Positions 44,962-53,973 of a stretch of DNA of 64,000 nucleotides are shown one piece after another. Source of the DNA: JALZAI01 sp038212215 (GTDB lineage: Bacteria; Actinomycetota; Actinomycetes; Mycobacteriales; Jatrophihabitantaceae); NCBI GenBank assembly GCA_038212215.1, contig JBBQUT010000020.1, forward strand, positions 1 through 64,000, read 5' to 3'. Below the pieces are notes generated by a model that ran no database searches, was not told where the DNA came from, and saw nothing but the letters and a program-made list of their open reading frames with translations. The position numbers were made by a program, and so were the translations under genes. Within the stretch, counting starts at the first letter, position 1; the number at the start of each line of letters is the position of its first letter.

Positions 44962-46362
44962 CTAACTGCCCGACGGCTTTGCGGCGCGGTAGAGCCAGAC
45001 GTCGAAGAATTGGCTCAGGTCGCGACCGGACACCCGCTCGGCGTAGGCGGTGAACTGCGGCACTGTGGCGATGCCGTAGGCGTGCTCGCGCACCCAGCCG
45101 CGCATGATCGAGAAGAAGGTCGGGTCACCGAGCTTCTCCCGCAGCGCCGCCAGCGCGCCGGCGCCACGTTCGTACACCGAGTTGTCGAACAGGTTCGCCG
45201 CGTCGCCCGGGTCCGCCGGCGGCGGGTTCCACACGCTGCTTGTGGCGGGCTGCTTGAACAACTCGATCAGGTGCTGGGCGGTGGACTCGTGGCCACGGTG
45301 CTCGTCCCAGAGCCAGGCCGAGAATTCCGCGAAGCCCTCGTTGAGCCAGATGTCACGCCACCTTGCGAGTGTCACGTCGTCGCCATACCACTGGTGTGCC
45401 AGTTCGTGGGCCAAAGTCAACTCGTCGGGGGCGCGGTCGAATACCGGCCGGGTCGCCGTCTCCAGTGCGTACCCGACCTGTGGGGCAACGTCGACGATCG
45501 CGCCTGCGGAGCCGAACGGGTAGCGCCCGTACACCGAGGTGTAGTAGTCCACCATCGCCGGGAGCTTCGCCAGCACCGCCCTGGTGTGATCGACGAGCCT
45601 GGGGTCCACCGCGATCAGGTAGGGGACGCCGGCTGCAGTCCGGCCCGTCGACAGCGTGAAGCGGCCCACCGTGGCGGTGACCAGGTAACTCGAGATCGGA
45701 CGGGCGATGCGCCAGGCCCAGGTGGTCCACGCCCCGGTGGTGGTGTGCCGGAGCAGGGCGCCGTTCGACACCGCTGTCAACCCTTTCGGCACGGTAACCG
45801 AGACGCGGTAGGACGCCTTGTCTGTCGGGGAGTCGTTCACCGGGAACCACGAGGGCGAGCCCTGCGGCTCGCTGGCGACGAAGGCCCCGTCGTCCGTCGG
45901 GATCCACCCGTCCGGTGAGCCGTCCGGGTCGGTGACGTCGGTGGCGGTGCCGGCGTAGTCGACCTCGACGCGAACCGTCGCGCCACGGGCGATCGGATGC
46001 GCAGGAGTGACGACGAGTTCCTGGACGAGGTCCGCGGGCTGGGAGAATGTTGCGTGCTCCCCATTCACCCGCACGGCGCTTGCGTGCAGGCTGCGGCGCA
46101 GGTCCAGGTCGAACCGCGACAACGCCTGCGTGGCCCGAGCGGTGATCTGTGCGGTGCCGCCGAGCCGGCGCGTCGCCGGGTCATAGCGCAGTTCGAGCGC
46201 GTAACCCGACACGTCGTAGCCACCATTGCCCTGGCGCGGGAAGTACGGGTCACCCGCGCCGATCGAGCCCGGACGCGGAGCTGCAGCCTGAGCGGGCGTG
46301 GCCATCGAGAGGGCGAGGGCGGTTCCGAGCACCGTCATCGAGACGCGTCGCAAGAAGCTCAT
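44962..46362 (-). CDS. secreted M1 family aminopeptidase (copy 1)
   Basis: ATG 46362 precedes a Sec signal ending at APAQA/AP. The 466-residue product has the M1 N-terminal beta domain and the zinc site HELAHQW (H319, E320, H323) with E342 in NEGFAEF. The substrate-binding GxMEN-type motif is not obvious; the place reads VGYALETATRP. It lacks the large C-terminal domain of PepN, as in short actinobacterial M1 peptidases. It is a tandem duplicate of the gene upstream, which it closely resembles; 23 bases separate the two. Confidence 0.9.
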   Translation of the reverse strand: MSFLRRVSMTVLGTALALSMATPAQAAAPRPGSIGAGDPYFPRQGNGGYDVSGYALELRYDPATRRLGGTAQITARATQALSRFDLDLRRSLHASAVRVNGEHATFSQPADLVQELVVTPAHPIARGATVRVEVDYAGTATDVTDPDGSPDGWIPTDDGAFVASEPQGSPSWFPVNDSPTDKASYRVSVTVPKGLTAVSNGALLRHTTTGAWTTWAWRIARPISSYLVTATVGRFTLSTGRTAAGVPYLIAVDPRLVDHTRAVLAKLPAMVDYYTSVYGRYPFGSAGAIVDVAPQVGYALETATRPVFDRAPDELTLAHELAHQWYGDDVTLARWRDIWLNEGFAEFSAWLWDEHRGHESTAQHLIELFKQPATSSVWNPPPADPGDAANLFDNSVYERGAGALAALREKLGDPTFFSIMRGWVREHAYGIATVPQFTAYAERVSGRDLSQFFDVWLYRAAKPSGS

Positions 46363-46385
46363 CGGGCCATCGAACCACGCGGGTG

Positions 46386-47837
46386 CTACGGAACCCGCTG
46401 CGCGGGTTTTCCCGCTCGGTAAAGCCACACGTCGAAGAAATGGCGCAAGTTACGGTCCGAGACGCGCTCGGCGTACGCGACGAACTGATCGACCGTCGCG
46501 TTGCCGTACGCGTGCGCGGCGACCCAGCCGCGCATGACGGCGAAGAACGTGCGCCCACCCAGCTTCTCGCGCAACGCCTGCAACGCCCCGGCGCCGCGGT
46601 TGTAGACGGAGCCTGCAAACACGTCCTGCGCTCGGCCGGGATCGCCCGGCGGCGGATTCCACACGCCACTGTCGGGCCGCTGCGCCAGCAATTGGGTGAG
46701 GAAGGCGGCGGCCGTAGGGCCGCCGCGGCGCTCCGACCACAGCCACGACGAGAACTGCGCGAAACCCTCGTTGAGCCAGATGTCTCGCCAACGTTGCAGG
46801 GTCACGTCGTCGCCGTACCACTGGTGGGCCAGTTCGTGGGCGAGCGTGAACTCGTTCGGTGCGCGGTCGAAGAGCGGGCGGGTGGCCGTCTCCAGCGCGT
46901 ACCCGACCCGGGCGTCGTCCACGATCGCGCCGGTGGTGTCGAACGGGTACCGCCCGTACACCGAGGAGAAGTACGCAACGATCGCCGGCAGTGTCGCCAG
47001 CACTTCTTTCGACGCGGCAGCCTGGGACGGGGCGACTGCTACCAGGTAGGGCAGGCCACTGCTGGTTCTACCTGTGCTGATGCGGAACCGGCCGACCGTC
47101 GCCGTGATCAGATAGCTCTGCACGGGCTGGCGCAGGCGCCAGCGCCAGGTGGTGCGCTTTCCGGTGGTTTCGCGCCCGAGCAGGGTGCCGTTGGAGATCG
47201 CGTCCAGACCGTTCGGGACGGTGATGCTGATCTCGTAGCTCGCCTTGTCGGTCGGAGTGTCGTTCACCGGGAACCAGGTCGGCGAACCGTCCGGCTCGCC
47301 AGCGACGAAGGCGCCGTCGTCGGTCGGTATCCAGCCTGTCTCAAGGCCGCTGGCGAGCAGCGGGGTTGCTATGCCGGAGTACGTAACGCCGACCTCGAAG
47401 CGTGCACCGTCGGGGATCGGTGTGGCGGGTGTGATCACCAACTCCGCGCTGGTATGAACTGCCCGAGCCCGGACCCCGTCGATGCGGACGGAACTGACCC
47501 GCAGCGTGCGGACCAGGTCGAGGTCGAAGCGCGACAGTGGCTGAGTCGCACGGGCCCGGATGCTGGTGTTGCCGGCGAGCCGATGCCCGGACGGGATATA
47601 GCTGATCGCGAGCCTGTAATGCTCGACGTCGAAACCGCCGTTGCCCTGTCGCGGGAAGTAGGGGTCGCCCGCGCCGGCCGCGCCGGGTCGAGGGCGTGCG
47701 GGTGGCGGGACGGTCGCGCTCGTCGTCCCGGTCGGCGCACGGGTCGGGCTCGGGCTGGGCGTGCCGCTCGTGCTCGCTGTGCACGCGGCGAGGACGAGCG
47801 TAAGGACGGCCAGGGGCCACGTTTGCCGGGCGCTCAT
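46386..47837 (-). CDS. M1 family aminopeptidase lipoprotein (copy 2)
   Basis: ATG 47837 opens 483 residues with a lipoprotein signal (VLTLVLAAC), then a Ser/Thr/Pro linker and the same M1 fold as copy 1: H334, E335, H338 (HELAHQW) and E357 (NEGFAQF). Blocks such as DPYFPRQGNGG and GWIPTDDGAFVA are shared almost word for word with the neighbour, showing a tandem duplication. One copy is now lipid-anchored and the other secreted, a plausible division of labour. Confidence 0.9.
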   Translation of the reverse strand: MSARQTWPLAVLTLVLAACTASTSGTPSPSPTRAPTGTTSATVPPPARPRPGAAGAGDPYFPRQGNGGFDVEHYRLAISYIPSGHRLAGNTSIRARATQPLSRFDLDLVRTLRVSSVRIDGVRARAVHTSAELVITPATPIPDGARFEVGVTYSGIATPLLASGLETGWIPTDDGAFVAGEPDGSPTWFPVNDTPTDKASYEISITVPNGLDAISNGTLLGRETTGKRTTWRWRLRQPVQSYLITATVGRFRISTGRTSSGLPYLVAVAPSQAAASKEVLATLPAIVAYFSSVYGRYPFDTTGAIVDDARVGYALETATRPLFDRAPNEFTLAHELAHQWYGDDVTLQRWRDIWLNEGFAQFSSWLWSERRGGPTAAAFLTQLLAQRPDSGVWNPPPGDPGRAQDVFAGSVYNRGAGALQALREKLGGRTFFAVMRGWVAAHAYGNATVDQFVAYAERVSDRNLRHFFDVWLYRAGKPAQRVP

Positions 47838-47866
47838 CCAGTCATCCTTGCCCCGCGAGACAAAGA

Positions 47867-47906
47867 AGTGGTTCGTTGACCGCTGTTAGCCGGTCAACGA
47901 ACCACT
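47867..47906 (-). terminator. terminator of ssrA
   Basis: A perfect 16-base arm (AGTGGTTCGTTGACCG and its complement) with an 8-base loop lies 18 bases after the tmRNA 3' end on the minus strand and is followed by CTTTG. It also faces the end of the plus-strand side, but ssrA is the obvious client. Confidence 0.85.
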
Positions 47907-47923
47907 CTTTGCGGGTCGGTCGG

Positions 47924-48295
47924 TGGAGGTGGCGGGAATCGAACCCGCGTCCTCCGTCGCTTCAACAGGACTTCTCCGGGCGCAGTGTGCGCTGTCCCTA
48001 CTCGGCCCCACCGGTCATGCACACAAGCCGGTGCGACAGGCCCAGCCGCTGTGCGCTGTCCCGTCCTCCCCCGCGGCCGGCGGGGACGGTGAGCCACCTA
48101 GCTGATGCCAGCGACCGGGCCGGTGACGAGCCCGGGCTGACAGACCTGCTCGGGCTGCTTAGGCAGCGAGAGCGAGATCGGCGCGACTGTTGTCGGCGCT
48201 TATTTTTTGTACGTCGCTTTTTTTACGAGGTCAGCAACGCGGTCCTCGGCCCGCTTCTCCTGTCTCGACGTCCGGAGTCGAGACCATTCACCCCC
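47924..48295 (-). ncRNA. ssrA: transfer-messenger RNA
   Basis: The 372-base minus-strand gene has the tRNA-like ends: 5' GGGGGTG pairs with 3' CACCTCC followed by discriminator A, and the T arm has GGTTCGATTCC. The mRNA-like part is at about 48149-48187 and reads ADNSRADLALAA before TAA, ending in the usual ALAA degradation signal. It rescues stalled ribosomes with SmpB. smpB lies 5.7 kb upstream; five unrelated genes separate them. Confidence 0.95.
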
Positions 48296-48483
48296 AGGTT
48301 CACTGTTGTCCTACCGGCAAGTCTAGTCGTGGCGGCAAACCGACCCGGCGCGCGGACCGCGGCCCCGAAGTACGCGGCCTCAAGTACGCGGCCGTGGAAG
48401 TACGCGGCCCGTGGCGAAAAGGTACGCTGCGCCCTCGACCAGGTGGCCGACGTCAGGTTCAGGTCATTCCTACCAGCAGATCG

Positions 48484-49650
48484 ATGGCAATCGTGGCTCA
48501 CAACACCCCAGCGAACGCTTCCCATCGCCAGCCTCTGCGTCTTTTGGGAATCTTCGCCCATCCCGATGACGAGACCCTCTGCGCTGGCGGCACCTTCGCC
48601 AAGTACGCGAGTGCTGGCGCCGAGGTCAGTGTGATCTCGCTGAGCAAGGGCGAAGCCGGCCAGATCAGGGACGCCAGCGTGGCGACCCGGTCGAGCTTGA
48701 GAGCCGTTCGGGAGAAGGAACTTCGTGCGGCAGGAAACGAGCTCGGCCTCACCGAGACGAGATGTCTCGACTATCCGGATGGCGGGCTCTCCGCAATCGA
48801 CAGTCAGATCCTGGTCGGGCTCGCGTCGAGGCTGCTCAGCGAGATCGATCCCGATGTGGTGATCACATTCGGGCCTGATGGATTCTCCGGTCATCCAGAC
48901 CACGTAGCCGTCGGAGCAGCGGTCACCGCGGCATGTTACGAACTGCGATCCGCCACATCGCTTCGACTCTTCCATTGCGGTCGACCGCGAAGCAGGATGC
49001 TGCTGCGCGACCGCCTGGCTGAATGGGTCGTCGAGCTGACAACCCGCTTCAAAGGCACGACGGATTTCGTCCGCGCGCTGTCGGTGTTCTCGCGCGAGGC
49101 AACTGCGCTCGGATATGCGGCTGATTTCGTCAATGTCGAATGGTTTCCATCCGGCTCCTACCTGATCGAACAGGGCGAGGCCGCGACCATGATGCACTTC
49201 CTTCTGTCCGGTCATGTGGAGATCCGACGAGAGGGCGCGGACGGTCGTGTGCGCCTGGTCGACCGGTCGGGCCCGGGAGAGTTCATCGGCGAACAAGGCA
49301 TCGCCACGGGCCAGCCCCGCAACGCGCATGTGGTTGCCGTGGAGGACGTCACAAGCTTGACGTTCCTAGCATCCAAACCCGTCTCTGTCGACGGACGTGG
49401 GGAGCAGTCCGCGCTTGTCCGGACCAGATCGCTTCCCTCCGGGGATCAGATCGACGACCGAGTCAGCACGTGCATCGACGTGTCGGACTTCGTCGGCCAC
49501 AAGATCCGAGCCACGGCCGCACATCGCTCTCAGTATCCGATCGACCCGAGAATGTTCCCTGATCCAATCCTGCGCGAGATGTTCGGTCTTGAGTACTTCA
49601 TCCAGGTCTTGCCAGAGCGGGCGCTGCACACATCGCTGCTCGACGAGTAG
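48484..49650 (+). CDS. PIG-L/LmbE deacetylase with an inserted cyclic-nucleotide-binding domain
   Basis: ATG 48484 starts 388 residues; earlier in-frame codons read as nonsense inside the ssrA upstream region. The zinc deacetylase part has AHPDDE (25-30) and GHPDH (136-140). At about 190-300 lies a cyclic-nucleotide-binding domain with the phosphate-binding cassette GEFIGEQG (E270) and PRNAHV (R279). After it the PIG-L C-terminus resumes (CIDVSDFVGHKIRATAAHRS, DPILREMFGLEYFIQV). So the sensor sits inside the enzyme, probably making deacetylation of an amino sugar or similar substrate respond to a cyclic nucleotide. Substrate unknown. It opens a cluster with two other such sensors. Confidence 0.88.
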   Translation: MAIVAHNTPANASHRQPLRLLGIFAHPDDETLCAGGTFAKYASAGAEVSVISLSKGEAGQIRDASVATRSSLRAVREKELRAAGNELGLTETRCLDYPDGGLSAIDSQILVGLASRLLSEIDPDVVITFGPDGFSGHPDHVAVGAAVTAACYELRSATSLRLFHCGRPRSRMLLRDRLAEWVVELTTRFKGTTDFVRALSVFSREATALGYAADFVNVEWFPSGSYLIEQGEAATMMHFLLSGHVEIRREGADGRVRLVDRSGPGEFIGEQGIATGQPRNAHVVAVEDVTSLTFLASKPVSVDGRGEQSALVRTRSLPSGDQIDDRVSTCIDVSDFVGHKIRATAAHRSQYPIDPRMFPDPILREMFGLEYFIQVLPERALHTSLLDE

Positions 49651-49685
49651 GCCAGAGCACCCATTACGACGCGTTCACGAGCGCA

Positions 49686-50639
49686 CTAAAGCTCCGCTGC
49701 CACGTCGTCGAACAAGCTGGTCGAGAAGTAGCGCTCCATCCGGTCAGGCAGAATTGTGCCGACGTGGTGCCCGGGGCCAAGGCGAGCGGCAAGCCGCCGC
49801 GCTGCGGCGATGTTGAGCCCGCTCGACGGGCCAATGCCCAAGCCGCGACGACCGAACTCGCGCGCGGTAGCCATTGCCTCCGGCTCTGGGACCAGTACAG
49901 AATCCTCGAGTCCCACTGCCGCAGGGTCGAGGAGCTGGCTCATGCCGTCTACGATGCCCGGTATCCCCCCGACGACCTCTGGGTCGCCCTCCGCAGTGAA
50001 CGTCGCAGTCGGCATTGCCCTAGCGATGATCGTGTCGTACCCGTGATCGCGCAGCGCGTGCGCTACGCCCATCAGCGTGCCCCCAGTGCCGACACCTGCG
50101 ACGAAGCCGTTCAGCCGAACGCCGACCTGTTGAATGAGCTCGGGCCCGGTCGAGTGCCGATGCGCGAAGACGTTGCGCGGATTCTCGAACTGCCGGGCGG
50201 CGTACAGGTCCGCCTCTGCGCCTGAGTCGTGGCGCAATGCAGCGACCGCTCCATCCATGCCTTGCTCAGCAGGGGTGAGAACCACGTCGCCACCGAGCCG
50301 GCGGATCATCAAGACCCGCTCTCCGCTGACTGTTTTGGGCATGTAGGCCCGAAACGACACGCCGACGGTGGCGCAGACCATGCTCAACGCGATCGAGGTC
50401 GACCCGCTCGACGCCTCAACCACGACGGTGGAGGGAGACACTTCGCCCGATGCGATCGCATACGCGACGATGTTCGTCGCCATCCGATCCTTGGTGCATC
50501 CGCTCGGCAGCAGGTAGTCGAGCTTCAACCAGAGCGTGCAGCCGCTGCGCTCATCCTGGAACGGGATGGTTGGCGTTTCGAGTGGGAGCCGCAACAGCCA
50601 TGACGCACGTTCGGCGAAGCTGGATTCACCCCGACCCAT
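49686..50639 (-). CDS. PLP-dependent cysteine synthase-family enzyme
   Basis: ATG 50639 has GGAGG upstream. The 317-residue product is a fold-type II PLP enzyme: catalytic lysine in SGCTKDRMATN, the cofactor-phosphate and substrate loop EASSGSTSIAL, and GVGTGGTLMGVAHAL. It resembles cysteine synthase and cystathionine beta-synthase, but the SxKDR-type lysine region is shifted from the usual SxKxR and the length is short. The exact reaction is unknown. It is convergent with the deacetylase-sensor gene and divergent from the next sensor gene. Confidence 0.85.
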   Translation of the reverse strand: MGRGESSFAERASWLLRLPLETPTIPFQDERSGCTLWLKLDYLLPSGCTKDRMATNIVAYAIASGEVSPSTVVVEASSGSTSIALSMVCATVGVSFRAYMPKTVSGERVLMIRRLGGDVVLTPAEQGMDGAVAALRHDSGAEADLYAARQFENPRNVFAHRHSTGPELIQQVGVRLNGFVAGVGTGGTLMGVAHALRDHGYDTIIARAMPTATFTAEGDPEVVGGIPGIVDGMSQLLDPAAVGLEDSVLVPEPEAMATAREFGRRGLGIGPSSGLNIAAARRLAARLGPGHHVGTILPDRMERYFSTSLFDDVAAEL

Positions 50640-50861
50640 CACCGCCTCCTGTCGGCCTGAGATCCACACCTTGATCCTTCACGCGACGATGGCCGCTCGG
50701 CGGGAGCATCCGCGGCGTGAACGGTAACAGCACGGTCCGAGTGCACGTGGGACAGTGGCGACCAATGCGTCGCGGGAATTATTTCTGATCGCTGCGTAGA
50801 GAATGGACGGCGAGCACTAGGGTTGCTCTCGGCGTCCCATCGACACTTACGGAGATCGCGC

Positions 50862-51365
50862 TTGAATGTGGAGCGACCTGAAGCGATTCGGTCGGTGTGC
50901 CCGTTTCGGCTCGTCGTCGACGAGGACCTGGAGCAGCTCAATCGAGAGACCACGATGAGCGACACGGCAGCCGGCGCGACGCTCTTCGAAGAGGGCGACC
51001 CAGCCGACGGCGTCGCAACCATCCTCGAAGGAAGTGTCGAAGTCCTCAAACAGGGCCGCATCCTCGCGACGCTCGGCCCCGGTTCGGTACTCGGCGAGCT
51101 CTCGGTGTTCCTGCCATCCGCCGCTCGCACTGCTACCGCTAGGGCGAGCTCGCCGCTGCGAATGATCAAGTGGCGTGCGGAAGATGTCCAGGGCCGCCTC
51201 GCCCGCCACGAACGCCTCGCAACGGCAATCGTGGCCGATATGGCTTTCGTGCTCGCGGACCGGCTCGACCGGCGCACGCAAGATGTCGTCTCGCTGCTCA
51301 GAGCTGCCGGGACACGCCTACCTGTGTCTGAGCTGGAGCAATATCGCAGCCGTGCCGCGCAGTAA
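50862..51365 (+). CDS. free-standing cyclic-nucleotide-binding protein
   Basis: TTG 50862 lies 7 bases after GGAG; an in-frame GTG at 50868 is an alternative. The 167-residue product is nearly all one CNB domain: GATLFEEGDPADGVATILEG, the cassette GSVLGELSVF and the arginine in AARTATARA. A short helical tail follows (ATAIVADMAFVLADRLDRRT). There is no DNA-binding domain, so it is not a CRP-type regulator; it may be a subunit or adaptor. It is followed after 98 bases by a cyclase-like gene on the same strand. Confidence 0.85.
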   Translation: MNVERPEAIRSVCPFRLVVDEDLEQLNRETTMSDTAAGATLFEEGDPADGVATILEGSVEVLKQGRILATLGPGSVLGELSVFLPSAARTATARASSPLRMIKWRAEDVQGRLARHERLATAIVADMAFVLADRLDRRTQDVVSLLRAAGTRLPVSELEQYRSRAAQ

Positions 51366-51463
51366 CCTCCCGCCAGCCCTCGGTTGCTCGCCGTCCGCTC
51401 GCCACGGCCGGCCTTCCGGCGAAGGTCTGTCACGGGCTTGCCTCGCCCTGTTAGCGTCCAACC

Positions 51464-52183
51464 ATGGTGACTCGGCGTGCGCTGCTCCTGATCGCCGACA
51501 TCGGCGGCTACACGGAGTACATGCAGTTCCACCGAAGCGTCCTCGGGCACGCGGAGGCGGCCACGAAACGCATGCTCGACAAGATCGTTGACGCCGCGCG
51601 AGACTTCGACCTGATCGAGATCGAAGGCGACGCGGCCTTCCTCTCGCGCGACGCCGACGGGTTGGACGGGCCTGCGACGCTGTCCGCCATCACCCGTGCA
51701 GCCGTCGCCATGCATCGTGGCTTCCACGCGGAGCGTCGGCTCGTTGAGCTCAACCTGTGCCCGTGCCAGAGCTGCACGCAGACCAGTGCCCTGAAGCTCA
51801 AGTTCGTCGCGCACGTCGGGGACGTCGCTACCCAGAAGATCAAGCGCCGAAAGAAACTCGTCGGCGTGGACGTGATCTACGTCCACCGCCTGCTCAAGAA
51901 TCCGGTCAAGGTGCCGGAGTACCTCCTCGTGTCCGACGACCTCTTCCGCGACGGTGGCACCGCCACCTCCGAGCTGATGATGCAAGAGCTCGCCCAGGAC
52001 CTCGAGGGCATCGGACGGGTGCAGACGCACTTCATGGACGTGACGGATATAGCCGCGACGCTCGCGCCGCTTCCAGAGCCTTCGTGGCCCCAGCGCCTCG
52101 GCGGCACCCTCGGCATGGTCGGTCGGGGCCTCCCGCACGTCCTTCCCCGCCGACGCCCACGCTCGCTCACCTCGGCCGGCTAG
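51464..52183 (+). CDS. DUF2652 protein, class III nucleotidyl cyclase-like
   Basis: ATG 51464 opens 239 residues. LLLIADIGGYTEYM (D12) and IEGDAAFLS (D56) occupy the two metal-aspartate positions of class III cyclases. A later segment, GVDVIYVHRLLKN, aligns with the VNxAxR motif; the arginine (R142) remains but the asparagine place is isoleucine (I138). A CxCxxC insert (CPCQSC) is typical of DUF2652. The protein could make or bind a cyclic nucleotide; loss of the asparagine makes weak or altered catalysis likely. Its stop shares bases with that of the convergent transporter gene. Confidence 0.8.
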   Translation: MVTRRALLLIADIGGYTEYMQFHRSVLGHAEAATKRMLDKIVDAARDFDLIEIEGDAAFLSRDADGLDGPATLSAITRAAVAMHRGFHAERRLVELNLCPCQSCTQTSALKLKFVAHVGDVATQKIKRRKKLVGVDVIYVHRLLKNPVKVPEYLLVSDDLFRDGGTATSELMMQELAQDLEGIGRVQTHFMDVTDIAATLAPLPEPSWPQRLGGTLGMVGRGLPHVLPRRRPRSLTSAG

Positions 52184-53892
52184 CCGTCGGCGGTCCCGGC
52201 GAGCTGTTCGCCGTCGGGGCCGGTCGCGCCAGAGAGACGTGCCGCGTTACGGGCCTGGATCCGGGCGACGACTTCATGGCCCGCGATCGCGCTCACCGGG
52301 TACCCGGTCACCGCGGTCAAAAAGGCCGGACGCTCCAGGATGGCCACGCGCAGGGGCGCCTTCCCGGACGCGCGGATGGTGGCCGTTCGAGGTTCGTCGC
52401 CCAGCAAGGCGACCTCGCCGAATCCGTCGCCGTGCTCAAGTGTGTTGACGAGGTGTCCGTGCCGGAGCACCTCCGCACGACCGGACTCGACCACGTAGAA
52501 CCGCTCGCCACGATCACCCTGCTCGAAGACCACCTGCGCGGGCGCGAACTCGGCACGCTCGAGCCCAGCGCCAAGCTGTTCGATCGTCGCCGCCGGCAGC
52601 GCGGCGAGCATGGGCACCGCGCGCAGGATCTCGATGTCGGCGTCGCGGACGCGCAACGTGGCGTCGAGTCGGCGCAGCGCCCCACTGCTGGCGGCCACGG
52701 CGACCGGCGCCAGCAGGCCGACCGCGCAGAGCGCGCCGCGGGGGCCGAGCACCCCGATGACGGGCGGCGCGATCAGGCCGCCGCAGGCGACCCCAAGCGT
52801 CAGGATTGCCTCGAAACCCGCGAACATGCGGGCCAGCACGGCCTCGTCCGTGAGTCGGGCCAGCATCGTGAAACCGCCGACATCGATCAGCGCGTTGCCA
52901 ACACCGACGACGCCGAGCAGGACGATCGTTGTCGCCCGCTCAGGGACGACGCCAATCACCGCCAGGGGGGCGCCAAACAAGGCGACCCCGACGCCGAACC
53001 ACGTGGCGAGTCCGCCGCGGCGGACCAGCGCGAACGCGAAAAGGGAGCCGAGCACGCCGCCGGCCCCGACGGCTGAGTTCAGGACCCCCACGCCCGGATC
53101 ACCAGCGTCGAGAAGGTCGATGGCAACGACTACGGCGAACACAGTCAGGCACCCGCGGGTGAAGGTTTGCACGAGCCCGAGCGTCGTGATCAGCGACAGC
53201 CTGCGATCGCCCGCGATGCTCGTGAGGCCCTCGAGGATGTCGCGGCCGGAGGACCCGCGCACGGCATTCACCCGTGGCGGCGGGTCATACGGGAGCGCGA
53301 CGACGACCAGGCCGCCTAGCAGCGACGCCCCGGAGCATGCTGCGAAGACCACGGCGGGCCCGCTGGCCGCCAGGAGCGCAGCCGCGGCCACTGGTCCGCC
53401 GAACGTGGCGAGCGAGTCCAGCATCCCGCGTACGGCGTTTGCGGCCGTCAGATCACCTGGAGAGTTCGCCAGCGCGGGCAGCAGCGCCGAATGCGCCGGC
53501 CGGTACAGCGCCATGGCGACCGTCGCAACGACCGCGAAAGCGTAGGTCGCCGCCGTCGGGCCGCCGGTCCCGGTCACCACCGCGGCGCCTGCCAGCATCG
53601 CGGCGCGGACGACCCCGATGCCGGTCAACACCCGCTCGCGGTGAACCCGGTCGGCAATCGTCGCGAGGAACGGCGTCAGGAGCGCGGCGCTCGCCATGCG
53701 GACCGCCGTGACAACGCCTACCGCGGCGACGCCCCCGTCGCGGAACGCCACGACAGCGAGCGAGACCATGAACGCGCTCTCGCCCGCCCACATCGCAGCG
53801 AACGAGATCTGGGCGCGGCGGAGCGGCCCTCTGAACACCGTGTGGAACGCAGGCCAGGAGCCGAGCCTCGATGAGAAGCGAGGTAGCACCAC
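52180..53892 (-). CDS. MFS transporter with C-terminal cyclic-nucleotide-binding domain
   Basis: GTG 53892 is a likely start (VVLPRFSSRLG); the frame extends 13 codons further. The 570-residue product has 12 membrane helices with the MFS pattern (RVHRERVLTGIGVVRAAMLA between helices 2 and 3), then a CNB domain at about 420-545 with complete cassette GDGFGEVALLGDEPRTATI. The transporter would be gated or targeted by a cyclic nucleotide. Substrate unknown; the helix pattern resembles drug-efflux members. It converges on the cyclase-like gene and completes the cluster between smpB and ssrA. Confidence 0.87.
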   Translation of the reverse strand: MVLPRFSSRLGSWPAFHTVFRGPLRRAQISFAAMWAGESAFMVSLAVVAFRDGGVAAVGVVTAVRMASAALLTPFLATIADRVHRERVLTGIGVVRAAMLAGAAVVTGTGGPTAATYAFAVVATVAMALYRPAHSALLPALANSPGDLTAANAVRGMLDSLATFGGPVAAAALLAASGPAVVFAACSGASLLGGLVVVALPYDPPPRVNAVRGSSGRDILEGLTSIAGDRRLSLITTLGLVQTFTRGCLTVFAVVVAIDLLDAGDPGVGVLNSAVGAGGVLGSLFAFALVRRGGLATWFGVGVALFGAPLAVIGVVPERATTIVLLGVVGVGNALIDVGGFTMLARLTDEAVLARMFAGFEAILTLGVACGGLIAPPVIGVLGPRGALCAVGLLAPVAVAASSGALRRLDATLRVRDADIEILRAVPMLAALPAATIEQLGAGLERAEFAPAQVVFEQGDRGERFYVVESGRAEVLRHGHLVNTLEHGDGFGEVALLGDEPRTATIRASGKAPLRVAILERPAFLTAVTGYPVSAIAGHEVVARIQARNAARLSGATGPDGEQLAGTADG

Positions 53893-53973
53893 GCGACTAT
53901 CGCAGCGGCGGTCATGCTTGTGGTAGCCCACGGCTGACCGGCACCTGCGCGTCGAGCACTACAGACGTCGCAC

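Noticed and set aside
44581..45918. long plus-strand frame across thyA and the first M1 peptidase
   Set aside because: It crosses two well-supported minus-strand genes and has no recognisable content.
50640..50861. possible CRP-type palindrome between the PLP enzyme and the CNB protein
   Set aside because: I looked for TGTGA-N6-TCACA and found only a half match (GTGA), so no operator is claimed.
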